A DNA stretch of 64,000 nt. Origin: DASQPE01 sp964519805. GTDB lineage: Bacteria; Gemmatimonadota; Gemmatimonadetes; Gemmatimonadales; GWC2-71-9. The position numbers were made by a program, and so were the translations under genes. The stretch is taken from the NCBI GenBank assembly GCA_964519805.1, contig CAZFKN010000001.1, positions 1 to 64,000 on the forward strand, in the 5' to 3' direction. The notes beneath the pieces are model-generated. The model was not told where the DNA came from. It saw only the letters and a list, made by a program, of their open reading frames with translations, and made no database searches. Within the stretch, counting starts at the first letter, position 1; the number at the start of each line of letters is the position of its first letter. This document shows, piece by piece, positions 1-8,766 of this stretch.

Positions 1-1814
1 CCCTCGGCACCCGGGTCCAGTGCCATCGGAAGGTTGGGGATCGGCGCGGGGGCCGGGGGAGGCGGGGGGGCCGCCGAAGGCGCACTCGGGCGCGGCGCCC
101 GGCGCGGCCTCGGTGGCGCAGCCGCCGGGGGCTCGGCGGACAACGGCACCTCGGTGACCCGCAGGAGCTCGTCGACCGTGGTGCTCCCATCGATCACGTG
201 GCGGAGCCCGCTTTCCCAGAGGGCCCGCATCCCGTTCTGGCGCCCCACCGCGGCAATACGGTCGGCCGTGCCGCCCGAGCCGATGAGCCGCTCCAGCTCC
301 GGATTCATCGCGAGCACCTCGATGATGCTGAACCGCCCCTTGTACCCGGTCATGGCGCACTCCGGGCAGCCGACCGCGCGATAAACGGTCGTGCCGCCGG
401 GAAGGAGCTCCGTCACCCGCTCGGGCGGAGCCTCGGTGCTCACCTCCTTGCACGCGAGACAGAGACGCCGCATCAAACGCTGGGCGATCACGCCCCGCAG
501 TGCCGACCCGATCTTGTACGCTTCCATCCCCATGTCGAGGAGGCGGGTGATGGCGTTGGGCGCATCGTTCGTATGCAGTGTCGAGAGGACGAGATGGCCG
601 GTGAGCGACGCCTGCACGGCGATCTGCGCGGTCTCCTGGTCCCGGATCTCACCGATCAGCACGACGTCGGGGTCCTGCCGGAGGATGGACCGGAGGGCGG
701 AGGCGAAGGTGAGCCCTGCCTTGTCGTGCACCTGCACCTGCACGATGTTCGCCCCGAGACGGTATTCGACGGGGTCCTCGACCGTGACGATGTTGACGCC
801 CTCGCTCTGGATCAGGCGAATCGCCGAGTAGAGCGTGGTCGTCTTGCCGGAGCCCGTGGGGCCGGTGACGAGCAGGATCCCCTCTTTGTTCCGCAGCAAG
901 TTCCGAATCAGCTCGGCCTCATCCGCGAATAACCCCAGCCCGTCGAGCGTGAGGATCGAGCCCTTGGTGCTCAGAATCCGGATGACGACCTTCTCGCCCA
1001 GCGACGCCGGAAGCGTCGAAACCCGGAGGTCGATCGGCTCACCGTTCACCGAAATGCGCGACCGGCCGTCCTGCGGGCGCAGCCGGTCGGCGATATCGAG
1101 CCCCGACATGATCTTCACGCGCGAGATCAGGGGGATCCCCGCGCTCCGCGGAATCTTCATCACCTGGCGCAGCACGCCGTCGATGCGATAACGAATGACG
1201 ATCCCGCCTTCGGCCGGCTCGATGTGGATGTCGCTCGCCCGGCTCGTCACCCCGTCGGCGAGCATCATGTCCACGAGCCGGATGATCGGCCGCTGGCTCG
1301 CCTCCTCCGCGCTGACGGCGGTTTCGTCCTCCTCGGCAACTTCCTTCACCTCGAAGTTGTTGCCGATCCCCGCGAGCAGCTTCGAAACCACGTCGTCGCT
1401 CCGGTACAGCTCGTCGAGCTTCTCGCGGATTCTCGCGGGTGGGCCCAGAAACAGGCGGACCTCGCGTCCGGTGGCGAAGGCGAGCGTCTTTTCCGCGTCC
1501 AGATCGAATGGACTGGCGGTGGCGACCTCGAGATAGGCGTCGGTGACCCGGAGCGGCAGGACGTTGAACTTCCGGACCAGTTGCTCGGGAATGACCGCCT
1601 TGACCGTGGGATCGAGCGTAGCGAGATCGGCGACAGGGAACCGGAACCGGGCGGCGATCGCCGAGAGAACCTGACCGTCGGTCGCGAGCTTGCGCTGGAC
1701 CGCCGTCTCCCAGAGCGAGACAGGGCCGCCATCTGCGCGCCGGAGCGCCTGGAAGGCATCCCCGGGCAGCAGGGGCTCAAGGGTCGGGACCAGCCATTCG
1801 TCGGTGAACTCCAT
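1..1814 (-). CDS. PilB/GspE-family secretion or type IV pilus motor ATPase (3' end outside window)
   Basis: Hexameric ATPase that powers type IV pilus extension or type II secretion at the inner membrane. The reverse strand is open from the ATG at 1814 to the window edge, so the C-terminus is missing (about 604 residues seen). An N-terminal MshEN/T2SSE_N-like region spans roughly residues 1-140. It is followed by the ATPase core with Walker A GPTGSGKTT (near residue 318), Walker B DVVLIGEIRD and a zinc-binding set CLAC ... CPEC. After the normal family end (about residue 550) the frame continues into a Pro/Ala/Arg-rich stretch that looks like a linker to a further domain beyond the window. 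The neighbouring outer-membrane protein gene is transcribed in the same direction 42 bp upstream. The family is certain; whether it is PilB or GspE is not decided. Confidence 0.93.
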   Translation of the reverse strand, partial: MEFTDEWLVPTLEPLLPGDAFQALRRADGGPVSLWETAVQRKLATDGQVLSAIAARFRFPVADLATLDPTVKAVIPEQLVRKFNVLPLRVTDAYLEVATASPFDLDAEKTLAFATGREVRLFLGPPARIREKLDELYRSDDVVSKLLAGIGNNFEVKEVAEEDETAVSAEEASQRPIIRLVDMMLADGVTSRASDIHIEPAEGGIVIRYRIDGVLRQVMKIPRSAGIPLISRVKIMSGLDIADRLRPQDGRSRISVNGEPIDLRVSTLPASLGEKVVIRILSTKGSILTLDGLGLFADEAELIRNLLRNKEGILLVTGPTGSGKTTTLYSAIRLIQSEGVNIVTVEDPVEYRLGANIVQVQVHDKAGLTFASALRSILRQDPDVVLIGEIRDQETAQIAVQASLTGHLVLSTLHTNDAPNAITRLLDMGMEAYKIGSALRGVIAQRLMRRLCLACKEVSTEAPPERVTELLPGGTTVYRAVGCPECAMTGYKGRFSIIEVLAMNPELERLIGSGGTADRIAAVGRQNGMRALWESGLRHVIDGSTTVDELLRVTEVPLSAEPPAAAPPRPRRAPRPSAPSAAPPPPPAPAPIPNLPMALDPGAE

Positions 1815-1856
1815 TGGGTCAAGATAAGACCGCACCGCGCGGCGCGGGTAGAGAGG

Positions 1857-3908
1857 CTAGAGCAACCCCCACCAATCCGGATGTACGTCGATCGTGAGGC
1901 CGAGGTCGCCGTCGCGGAGCCCGACACCGGCCTCGATCCGGACCAGACGCATGAAGACTTCCACGGCCATCCCGGCCACCGGGCGCACACCCTGAGTGGT
2001 TCGCCACGGCAGGCCGAGATACGCCCGGTCGGACCAGCCTGCCGCGAGAAACGGCGCGACGACCATGGTACGGCCCGTCGACGCGAACGACCCCAGCGGA
2101 ATCGAGGGAGCCGGCACATTTAGCCGCCACTCCACCTCTGCGAGCGCGTAGGAGCGGCCCCCGTACGCGCGGAACGGCTCCCCTACGAGCGTGCCGCGCC
2201 CGCCGAGGACGAAGCTCCGGTACGCCGGAAGTCCTTCGCTGCCAAGCCCCGCGTGGAGGCTCCCCGCGAGCGCAGTGGTGCCCAGCGGAAGGCGCCACGA
2301 CCCGTCCACCGTCGCGCGAACGAAGCTGGTCGGTCCGTCTCCGACCTCCAGCGCAACCGCGCCGGCGGCATCGACCCGCGGCGCTACGCTGCCCTGCCGC
2401 TGGAGCTGAAGCTGTGCCGTCCGGTAGGTTCCGGCGCCGAGGAGAGGGTTGGGCCGATAGCTGCCGCGGGCCGGCGTCGCCGTTACGTCGAGGGAGCGGC
2501 TTCGCTCGACGGCGAGGTCCAGCGCGAGCGCGGTGCGCGCACCCAATCGGTGCCGGACCCCCGCGCCCGCGCGATCCAGCAGCAGATAGTCGCCGTAGTC
2601 GTCGCCATTCTCCTGCGAGAGAAGCGAGTTGAGCACCGGCGAGATGATCGGCAGGTCGCTCACGTCGCGGACGCGCCGCGAGGCGAAGAGCTGGATCTCC
2701 GTGGCGCCGGAGCCGCCGGCGAGCACAAGCCCGCCCGTCGCCCGCTGGTCGGACGTGCCGAACCCGAGTGAGGGCTCCGCCCGAATACGACCCGAGCCCA
2801 ACCGCACCGCGCCACCGAGTCCCAGCGCGAGTCCCTGGACCCGGTTCACGTGCGCCAGATCGCTCAGCGACCCGATGCCGAGCCGGGCGGCCGGCAGTCC
2901 GCTCACCGCTCGGGCACCCGCGAGCCGGGCGACCTCGACCCGCACATCCTCCATGTCCTGCCGGTCGATCGGCGCGGCCTCACCCGCGATGCCCTCACGG
3001 AGCGGAGCCGGCCAGGTACCGTCATCGGGCCGGGGCTGTGCGAGGCCCCCGATGTCGGGCCCGGCCAGCACCGTGGGCGGCACGGCCACGTCGAGGTCGT
3101 AGTCGCCGATGTCCCAGCGGCCGCGAATGATGCCGCGGGCAGGGAAGTCGAGCCAGGTCGTCCGCCGCCGGATCTCGATCTCCTGACGATAGGGCAGCCA
3201 GAATCGGCCCTCGCGGAGCGAGTTCTCCAGCACGACGCTGATGTCCTCGAGATTCCGCTCGAGGTAGGCGGCGGGCGTAAAGCTGAAGCGAAAGCGGACC
3301 AGATCGGCGGACGACGCGTCGAGGTAGAGCCGCCCCAGCACCAGGGGCTTCGCGTAGTCGCGGGGACGAACCAGCACTTCCCGCACCCGAACCAGCCCCT
3401 GCGGACCCTGGATCGCGAGCGAATCCCCGAGAGCAAAGTCGTAGTCGCTGAGACCGGCGGGCGAAAGCGGGTGCACGGCGTCCTTCACTTCGTCGCCCTC
3501 GCCGATCCGGATCAGGTCGCCGAAATTGTTGGTGACGATGCCGAGGTGATCGCGGTGGTAGTTGATGTCGGTCGGCAGAAAGCGACCGTCACGCCACTCG
3601 CGAATGACCTGCTTGCTCCGGTTCGGGGCCTGCCAGTACACTTCCACGTTCAATTCGTCGGCCTTGACGAGGCGCGGCGGCCCGCCGAGTCCCTTCCCGA
3701 CCTGGGCCAGGAACAGCACAAACCCGTGGGCCCGCGTATGGTAGCTCTGGAGCGCGGGGTCGGCCTGCGCAACCTGGCGGCGTTCGATGCCCCGCCGAAT
3801 CAGCGCGAGCGCCTCGATAGAGTTCCAGGCCTGCGCCAACACCGGTGAGAGGTGAGAAGTGAGGAGTGAGAGGGACAGCACAACCGGGCGCGCGACGGAG
3901 CTTCGCAT
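1857..3908 (-). CDS. outer-membrane protein with Omp85/BamA-like C-terminal barrel
   Basis: Protein of 683 residues if it starts at the ATG at 3908, which gives a signal peptide ending near VLAQA; a start 8 codons earlier is possible but adds charged residues before the signal. The N-terminal half (about 25-330) is a periplasmic or beta-rich region I do not recognise. The C-terminal third has the style of Omp85-family barrels: FVLGGRGTLVGEPFRAYGG, then ALAEVEWRL, alternating hydrophobic strands and a hydrophobic terminal strand. It probably sits in the outer membrane. Its signal-peptide core (LLTSHLSP) is encoded by a heptad-repeat arm, and its start codon overlaps the divergent lipoprotein start in a shared CATG. 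The role (assembly, transport or esterase display) cannot be assigned from sequence alone. Confidence 0.72.
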   Translation of the reverse strand: MRSSVARPVVLSLSLLTSHLSPVLAQAWNSIEALALIRRGIERRQVAQADPALQSYHTRAHGFVLFLAQVGKGLGGPPRLVKADELNVEVYWQAPNRSKQVIREWRDGRFLPTDINYHRDHLGIVTNNFGDLIRIGEGDEVKDAVHPLSPAGLSDYDFALGDSLAIQGPQGLVRVREVLVRPRDYAKPLVLGRLYLDASSADLVRFRFSFTPAAYLERNLEDISVVLENSLREGRFWLPYRQEIEIRRRTTWLDFPARGIIRGRWDIGDYDLDVAVPPTVLAGPDIGGLAQPRPDDGTWPAPLREGIAGEAAPIDRQDMEDVRVEVARLAGARAVSGLPAARLGIGSLSDLAHVNRVQGLALGLGGAVRLGSGRIRAEPSLGFGTSDQRATGGLVLAGGSGATEIQLFASRRVRDVSDLPIISPVLNSLLSQENGDDYGDYLLLDRAGAGVRHRLGARTALALDLAVERSRSLDVTATPARGSYRPNPLLGAGTYRTAQLQLQRQGSVAPRVDAAGAVALEVGDGPTSFVRATVDGSWRLPLGTTALAGSLHAGLGSEGLPAYRSFVLGGRGTLVGEPFRAYGGRSYALAEVEWRLNVPAPSIPLGSFASTGRTMVVAPFLAAGWSDRAYLGLPWRTTQGVRPVAGMAVEVFMRLVRIEAGVGLRDGDLGLTIDVHPDWWGLL

Positions 3909-3958
3909 GGAATCCGCAACCTCCCTTCTCACCTCTCACCGCTCACCTCTTACCGCTC
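3844..3958. repeat. heptad-repeat inverted element R1 (GTGAGA type)
   Basis: The left arm at 3844-3874 is built from 7-bp units GGTGAGA, GGTGAGA, AGTGAGG, AGTGAGA. The right arm at 3921-3958 is the complementary style TTCTCAC, CTCTCAC, CGCTCAC, CTCTTAC. A 46-bp spacer separates the arms and contains both divergent start codons. The arms could pair as an imperfect hairpin. This copy is translated on both strands as parts of signal peptides. Confidence 0.85.
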
Positions 3959-4554
3959 GAATATCCCGGGTGCTCGCCGCAGCGACAACCGCGGCCGTGA
4001 CAACCGCCGGACTCGTGGCCTGCGCGGGGGCGCCGCTGACGGGCGCGAAGGCGCCGGTCCCGTTTACCGGAGACCCCAACCGCACCTATGCCCTCTCGCA
4101 GGTGTTTCTGCTGCAGATGACCGAGCCGGAAGTGGCGGACACCACCGTGCGCGTGCGCCGCGGCGTGGCCCGGGTGATCGTGCTCCGGCACCCCGCCCCG
4201 GACCACCTGACGTTCGCCGAGCTTCTCCTCCCCGCCGCGGCCTTCGACACCACGGGCGCCGACTCGGTGGACGTCACGATCCACCCGCGGCTCGACCTCT
4301 ACGGCATCGATTTCACGACGTCGTCCGTACTCAAGGCGGCCACCCTGACCTTCAAGTACGCGGTGCACTTCAAGAGGCCCGACGACGCCCGGACGCTCTT
4401 TCCGTCCGACGTCGGGTTCGAGCGCGCCCTGGCGATCGGCAAGGAGAGCCCGGGCGGGACCATCGTCTTCCAGCGCTCGGACCGGCCTGCCGCCGACAAT
4501 CTGTCGACGGACCTCACGTCAGCCGGCAGTTACGTCGTGGGAGCGCCCAAGTGA
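3907..4554 (+). CDS. putative lipoprotein of unknown function
   Basis: Predicted protein of 215 residues from the ATG at 3907. Residues 1-38 carry arginines and then an Ala/Thr/Val-rich core ending in the lipobox LVAC (Cys39), so a membrane-anchored lipoprotein is likely. The mature part is beta-rich (for example FLLQMTEPEV, ARVIVLRHPAPDHLTFAEL) with no motif I recognise. The first 20 residues, including SLLTSHRSPLTAR, come from heptad-repeat DNA, so the true start is uncertain; the GTG at 3970 would remove the basic n-region. The stop codon overlaps the trpE start by 4 bp (GTGA), suggesting co-translation, though no functional link to tryptophan synthesis is evident. Confidence 0.6.
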   Translation: MESATSLLTSHRSPLTARISRVLAAATTAAVTTAGLVACAGAPLTGAKAPVPFTGDPNRTYALSQVFLLQMTEPEVADTTVRVRRGVARVIVLRHPAPDHLTFAELLLPAAAFDTTGADSVDVTIHPRLDLYGIDFTTSSVLKAATLTFKYAVHFKRPDDARTLFPSDVGFERALAIGKESPGGTIVFQRSDRPAADNLSTDLTSAGSYVVGAPK

Positions 4555-6071
4555 CCGAGCGCCTTACCGCGTTCCGCGCCCGCGCGCGCCAAGGTGGCGG
4601 CATGATCCCCGTGACGCGCGAGGTCGTGCTCGACGGCGACACGGCGGTGACCGCCTTTGCCAAGCTGCATCGGGGCCCGTACGGCTTCCTCCTCGAGTCG
4701 CTCGAGGGTGGGGAACGGTGGGCGCGTTACACGTTCCTCGCCACCGATCCGCGGGAGGTCTTCCGCTACCGCGGTCGTACCTGCGAGCGCTGGACCGCGG
4801 CGGAGGGGTGGCAGCGCCTCGACAGCGACGTTGCGCCCCTCGATCACCTCGGCCAAACGATGCGGCGCTACGCACCCGTCGACGTGCCCGGCCTTCCCCG
4901 TTTCACCGGCGGGGCCGTGGGGTACCTCGGCTACGATATCGTACGCACGATCGAATCGCTGCCGGCGGCCCCGCCGGACGACCGCGACCTCCCGGATGCG
5001 CTGCTCATGGTGGCGGACACGCTGCTCGTGCTCGACAACGTGTACAACCGGGCTACCGTGATCGCCAACGTCGAGACCCCCGGCGAGGCGACCGACGCGG
5101 ACCTCGATCGCCTCTTCGCCGAAGGCGAAGCTCGGATCCAGGACTGGCTCGGCCGCCTCGCCGCGCCGGTGACCGTCGGTCCCTTGCCGATCGAGCCTCC
5201 GGCCACCCTCCCGGATACGACGTCGCCCTATGCCGACCAACGATTCCAGGACGATGTACGGCGCATCAAGGAATACATCGCCGCCGGTGACGTGTTCCAG
5301 ACGGTGCTGTCCCGCCGGCTCGACCTGCCCGCTCCCGATCCGTTCCTTGCCTATCGGTATCTACGCGCGCTCAACCCGGCGCCGTATCTCTACTACCTCC
5401 ACTGCGACGACGTCTTCATCGTCGGCAGCTCGCCCGAGATTCTGGTTCGTGTGGAGGACGGCGAGGTCACCCTGCGGCCGATCGCCGGGACCCGCCCGCG
5501 GGGTGAGACGCCGGAGCGGGACACCCTTCTGGCGGCCGAGCTGGAGGCGGATCCGAAGGAGCGGGCCGAGCATCTCATGCTTGTGGATCTTGGCCGGAAC
5601 GACGTGGGGCGCGTGGCCGAATTCGGCACCGTTCACCTCACGGCGTTCATGACCATCGAGCGTTACTCCCACGTCATGCACTTGGTGAGCGAGGTGCGCG
5701 GCCGGCTCCGGCCCGGCCTCGACGCGGTAGCCGCCCTCGCGGCATGCTTCCCGGCCGGGACGGTCTCCGGCGCTCCCAAAGTCCGGGCGATGCAGATCAT
5801 CGACGAGTTGGAGCCGGTGCGCCGGGGGCCGTATGCGGGTGCGGTCGGCTACGTCGGATGGGGCGGGCAAGTGATGGACACGGCGATCGCCCTTCGCACC
5901 TGCATCGTTCGCGGCGATCGCGCCTGGATCCAGGCGGGGGCCGGCATCGTCGCGGACTCCGACCCCGCCTCCGAGTGGCGGGAGACGGAAGCCAAGGCGA
6001 GGGTCGTGCTCCTGGCGCTGGCCCTGGCGACCGAGCTGGGTCGCCCGCCGGCAAAGCGACCGCGGCCCTAG
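4551..6071 (+). CDS. trpE: anthranilate synthase component I
   Basis: Makes anthranilate from chorismate with ammonia or TrpG-supplied glutamine, the first step of tryptophan synthesis. The 506 residues match the family length. The N-terminal regulatory motif LLES is present, although the usual RYSFLG that follows reads RYTFLA. The chorismate-binding C-terminal half is intact: IKEYIAAGDVFQTVLSRR, SSPEILVR, IAGTRPRGETPERD, LMLVDLGRNDVGRV and FPAGTVSGAPKVRAM. The GTG start lies in a GTGA overlap with the lipoprotein gene. No trpG or other trp gene is adjacent. PabB or a PhzE-like enzyme is less likely given the length and the LLES motif. Confidence 0.95.
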   Translation: MTERLTAFRARARQGGGMIPVTREVVLDGDTAVTAFAKLHRGPYGFLLESLEGGERWARYTFLATDPREVFRYRGRTCERWTAAEGWQRLDSDVAPLDHLGQTMRRYAPVDVPGLPRFTGGAVGYLGYDIVRTIESLPAAPPDDRDLPDALLMVADTLLVLDNVYNRATVIANVETPGEATDADLDRLFAEGEARIQDWLGRLAAPVTVGPLPIEPPATLPDTTSPYADQRFQDDVRRIKEYIAAGDVFQTVLSRRLDLPAPDPFLAYRYLRALNPAPYLYYLHCDDVFIVGSSPEILVRVEDGEVTLRPIAGTRPRGETPERDTLLAAELEADPKERAEHLMLVDLGRNDVGRVAEFGTVHLTAFMTIERYSHVMHLVSEVRGRLRPGLDAVAALAACFPAGTVSGAPKVRAMQIIDELEPVRRGPYAGAVGYVGWGGQVMDTAIALRTCIVRGDRAWIQAGAGIVADSDPASEWRETEAKARVVLLALALATELGRPPAKRPRP

Positions 6072-6103
6072 GCGGGCCCCGGGCCGCGGATCATCTTATC
6101 CTC

Positions 6104-7669
6104 ATGCCGTCTTACCGCCTCGTCTCGACCACCGACGATCAGCGCTTCGACCTGCCGCCCGGCCGAACGGTCGTGGTGGGTCGCGGCGTGGACACCGACA
6201 TCACGGTGTACGATCCGACCATCTCCCGCCGACATGCGGAGTTGATCGCCGGCCCGGACGGCGTCACCGTGAAGGATCTCGGATCGTCCAACGGCACCCA
6301 CGTCAACGGCCGCCGGCTTACCACGGCACGGCTCGCTCCGGGTGACTCCGTCTCGTTCGGGAAGGTGTCCTACCAGCTCGAGCTGGCGCCGACGACGCCG
6401 CGCTCGCCCATGCCCTCCCCGCCGCCGGCGCCGGCCAGCGATACCATCGTCCGCGAGCTGGCTGCCGGCAGCGTCGGGGCCGGGCCAGGCGCTGTGCGTA
6501 AGCTCTCGCTCCTGCTGGCCGTGGCGCAGAAGCTCTCGGGCGAGTTCGATCTCGATCGCCTGCTCGACACGATCGCGGACGTGTCGTTCGAGGTCATGCG
6601 GGTGGATCGCGTCTCGATCCTGCTGCGGCGGGATGGGAGCGACGAACTGGTCCCCCGACTGTCGCGGACCCGGCTGGCCGACGTCGAGCTTCCCGAGCAG
6701 ATCCCGCGCTCGATCGCCCGAAAGGCGCTGGACGAGCAGCTGGCCGTACTCACCCAGAACGCCGCCACCGACCCGCGCTTCAAGGGCCACTCCATCAAGA
6801 TGCAGAACGTGCGGAGCGCCATGTGCTCGCCGCTCATGGCCTCCGCGGAGGAAGCGGTCGGGGTGCTCTACGTGGACAACCTGACGGTCGAGAACGCATT
6901 CAGCGACGACGACCTTCAGTTTCTCGTCGCATTCAGCGGATTGGCCGCCGTGGCGATCCGGAACTCGCGCTACGCCGAGCAGGCCCGCCGCGAAGCGCTC
7001 GTGCGCTCGAACTTCGAGCGGTACTTCGCGCCGAACGTCGCCGCCGAGATCGTACGCCAGAAGACGCCGATCCGCCCCGGGGGTGAGCGTCGGGCGATCA
7101 CGGTGATGTTCGCCGACATCCGCGGTTTCAGCGCAATCGCGGAGCGCATGTCGCCGGATGCCATCGCCCACCTGCTCACCGAATACTTCAGCGAGATGGT
7201 GGACGTGATCTTCGAGCACGGGGGCACGCTCGACAAGTTCATCGGCGACGCCGTGATGGCCTTGTGGGGCACGCCCCTCGCCCGCGAAAGCGAGCCGCGC
7301 CGGGCGCTTGACGCGGCGGTGGCGATGCAGCAGGCCGTCCGCGCCCTCAACGCCCGGTGGGCGGCGGCCGGTCGGCCGTCGATCGGGGTCGGGATCGGGA
7401 TCAACCGGGGCGAGGTGTTCGTAGGGAACATCGGGAGTCTGCGCCGGCTCGAGTACACCGCCATCGGCGACGCCGTCAATGTGGCGCAGCGCTTGTCGGC
7501 GACCGCGGCGGCGGGGGAGATCCTGGTGAGCGACGCGTTTCTCGCCACGGTGGGGGAAGGACCGCCGGTCGACCGCCTCGGCGGCGCCGAGCTTCGCGGA
7601 AAGAGCCGCGCGGTCGAAGTCTTCCGGGTCCGGGTGGAGCCCGGTCCGGCCTCCGGGCAGGACGGCTAG
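6104..7669 (+). CDS. FHA-GAF class III adenylate cyclase
   Basis: Signal-transduction cyclase of 521 residues starting at the ATG at 6104. Domain order is FHA (about 1-90, with GRGVDTDITV, ISRRHAEL and LGSSNGTHVNG, binding phosphothreonine), a Pro/Ala linker, GAF (about 145-290) and a class III nucleotide cyclase (about 325-500). The cyclase has both metal Asp motifs (FADIRGF and GDAVMA), the purine-selecting Lys in LDKFIGD, Thr in EYTAIGD, and the transition-state Asn/Arg in VNVAQRL. The Lys/Thr pair favours ATP over GTP. No membrane segments are seen, so it is probably cytosolic and driven by a phosphorylated partner or a GAF ligand. It follows trpE by 32 bp and converges with maf, overlapping it by 4 bp. 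Confidence 0.92.
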   Translation: MPSYRLVSTTDDQRFDLPPGRTVVVGRGVDTDITVYDPTISRRHAELIAGPDGVTVKDLGSSNGTHVNGRRLTTARLAPGDSVSFGKVSYQLELAPTTPRSPMPSPPPAPASDTIVRELAAGSVGAGPGAVRKLSLLLAVAQKLSGEFDLDRLLDTIADVSFEVMRVDRVSILLRRDGSDELVPRLSRTRLADVELPEQIPRSIARKALDEQLAVLTQNAATDPRFKGHSIKMQNVRSAMCSPLMASAEEAVGVLYVDNLTVENAFSDDDLQFLVAFSGLAAVAIRNSRYAEQARREALVRSNFERYFAPNVAAEIVRQKTPIRPGGERRAITVMFADIRGFSAIAERMSPDAIAHLLTEYFSEMVDVIFEHGGTLDKFIGDAVMALWGTPLARESEPRRALDAAVAMQQAVRALNARWAAAGRPSIGVGIGINRGEVFVGNIGSLRRLEYTAIGDAVNVAQRLSATAAAGEILVSDAFLATVGEGPPVDRLGGAELRGKSRAVEVFRVRVEPGPASGQDG

Positions 7670-8241
7670 TCCCGCCCGAAGCGGTATCGGTAACCCGCGC
7701 GCGCGAGAAGATCGAGCACCAGCCGTACCGGAAGGCCCATCACCCCGAAGAAATCGCCGTCGATCCGCTCGACCAGCGCCGCTCCATAACCCTGAATCCC
7801 ATACGCACCGGCCTTGTCCATCGGCTCCCCGGTGGCGATGTAGGCGCGAAGGGTGTCGTCGTCCGCCGGACGGAACGTGACGGCGGTAACGTCCGTTGCG
7901 CCGAGCATCCCGTCCGGCGTCTTGAGTGCGATGGCGGTGATCACGTGATGGGCCCGCCCCTCGAGGCGCTTGAGCATGCGGAGGGCATCGGCGGCGTCGA
8001 CCGGCTTTTCCAACATCTCTCCATCCACCACCACCGTGGTGTCGGCGCCGAGCACGAGGGCGCCCGGAACGCCGGCCGCTTTCTCTCGCGCCAGACGCTC
8101 CGCGTATGTCTGCGGCGATTCGCCCGGGCGACGGACCTCGGAAATGCGGGAGGGGCGAACCTCGATCGGAATGCCGAGCATCTCGAGCAACTGCCGTCGG
8201 CGGGGCGAGCCCGAGGCCAGCACCAGCACGGGCAGGGTCAC
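7666..8241 (-). CDS. maf: Maf family nucleoside triphosphate pyrophosphatase (dTTP/UTP type)
   Basis: House-cleaning enzyme that hydrolyses non-canonical or excess dTTP/UTP to the monophosphate. It has 191 residues, the usual length. Signatures are the N-terminal LASGSPRRRQLLEMLGI, the catalytic region VLGADTTVV and KPVDAADALRML, and DKAGAYGIQG, the form typical of the YhdE dTTP/UTP subfamily rather than YceF. The GTG start overlaps the dtd stop in GTGA, so the two quality-control genes are probably co-transcribed and coupled. It converges with the cyclase gene, overlapping it by 4 bp. Confidence 0.94.
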   Translation of the reverse strand: MTLPVLVLASGSPRRRQLLEMLGIPIEVRPSRISEVRRPGESPQTYAERLAREKAAGVPGALVLGADTTVVVDGEMLEKPVDAADALRMLKRLEGRAHHVITAIALKTPDGMLGATDVTAVTFRPADDDTLRAYIATGEPMDKAGAYGIQGYGAALVERIDGDFFGVMGLPVRLVLDLLARAGYRYRFGRD

Positions 8242-8681
8242 GCCGACCGATCGAGGACCAGGGTCACGGGGCCATCGTTCACCAACTCGACCTCCATCAT
8301 CTCGCCAAACTCACCGGTCTGTACCTCGAGACCGTGCGACCTGAGTGCGGCGATGAACGCCTCGTAGAGCGGGATTGCGACTTCAGGGCGAGCCGCATCG
8401 ACGAAGGAGGGTCGCCGCCCCTTCGCCGCATCGCCGTAGAGAGTGAACTGTGATACCACCAGAACGGCGCCGCCGATCTCGTCGAGCCCGAGGTTCATCC
8501 TGCCGTCGGCATCGGAAAAGAGCCGGAGGCCGACGACCTTTTCCGCCATCCAGGCGACCTGCACCGCCGTGTCCGAGTGGGTGAACCCGACGAGGAGGCA
8601 GAAGCCGGCGCCGATCGCTCCGGCCACCCGCCCCGCGATGGTGACCGACGCCCTCGATACGCGCTGCAGCACGACCCGCAT
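8238..8681 (-). CDS. dtd: D-aminoacyl-tRNA deacylase
   Basis: Removes D-amino acids (and glycine from tRNA-Ala) mischarged on tRNA in the cytoplasm. The 147 residues from the ATG at 8681 begin with the family-typical MRVVLQRVSRASVTI; a longer frame upstream is rejected. Diagnostic motifs are SQFTLYGD and, near the C-terminus, NDGPVTLVLD (the NxGPVT cross-subunit motif). It is the first gene of a dtd-maf pair and is divergent from the MBL-fold hydrolase gene across an 85-bp spacer. Confidence 0.96.
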   Translation of the reverse strand: MRVVLQRVSRASVTIAGRVAGAIGAGFCLLVGFTHSDTAVQVAWMAEKVVGLRLFSDADGRMNLGLDEIGGAVLVVSQFTLYGDAAKGRRPSFVDAARPEVAIPLYEAFIAALRSHGLEVQTGEFGEMMEVELVNDGPVTLVLDRSA

Positions 8682-8766
8682 GGCGATCCTCCGGCTACCG
8701 GGGTCCGGAAACAAGGCGCGACGGGGAGCGGTTTAAGTTAACCAGCGCCGACACAGGGACGGAGCA

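Noticed and set aside
34..2123. Long plus-strand frames across 34-384, 198-932 and 1224-2123
   Set aside because: They are antisense shadows of the PilB-like gene in GC-rich DNA; their proteins show no family motifs, while the minus frame has a complete ATPase core.
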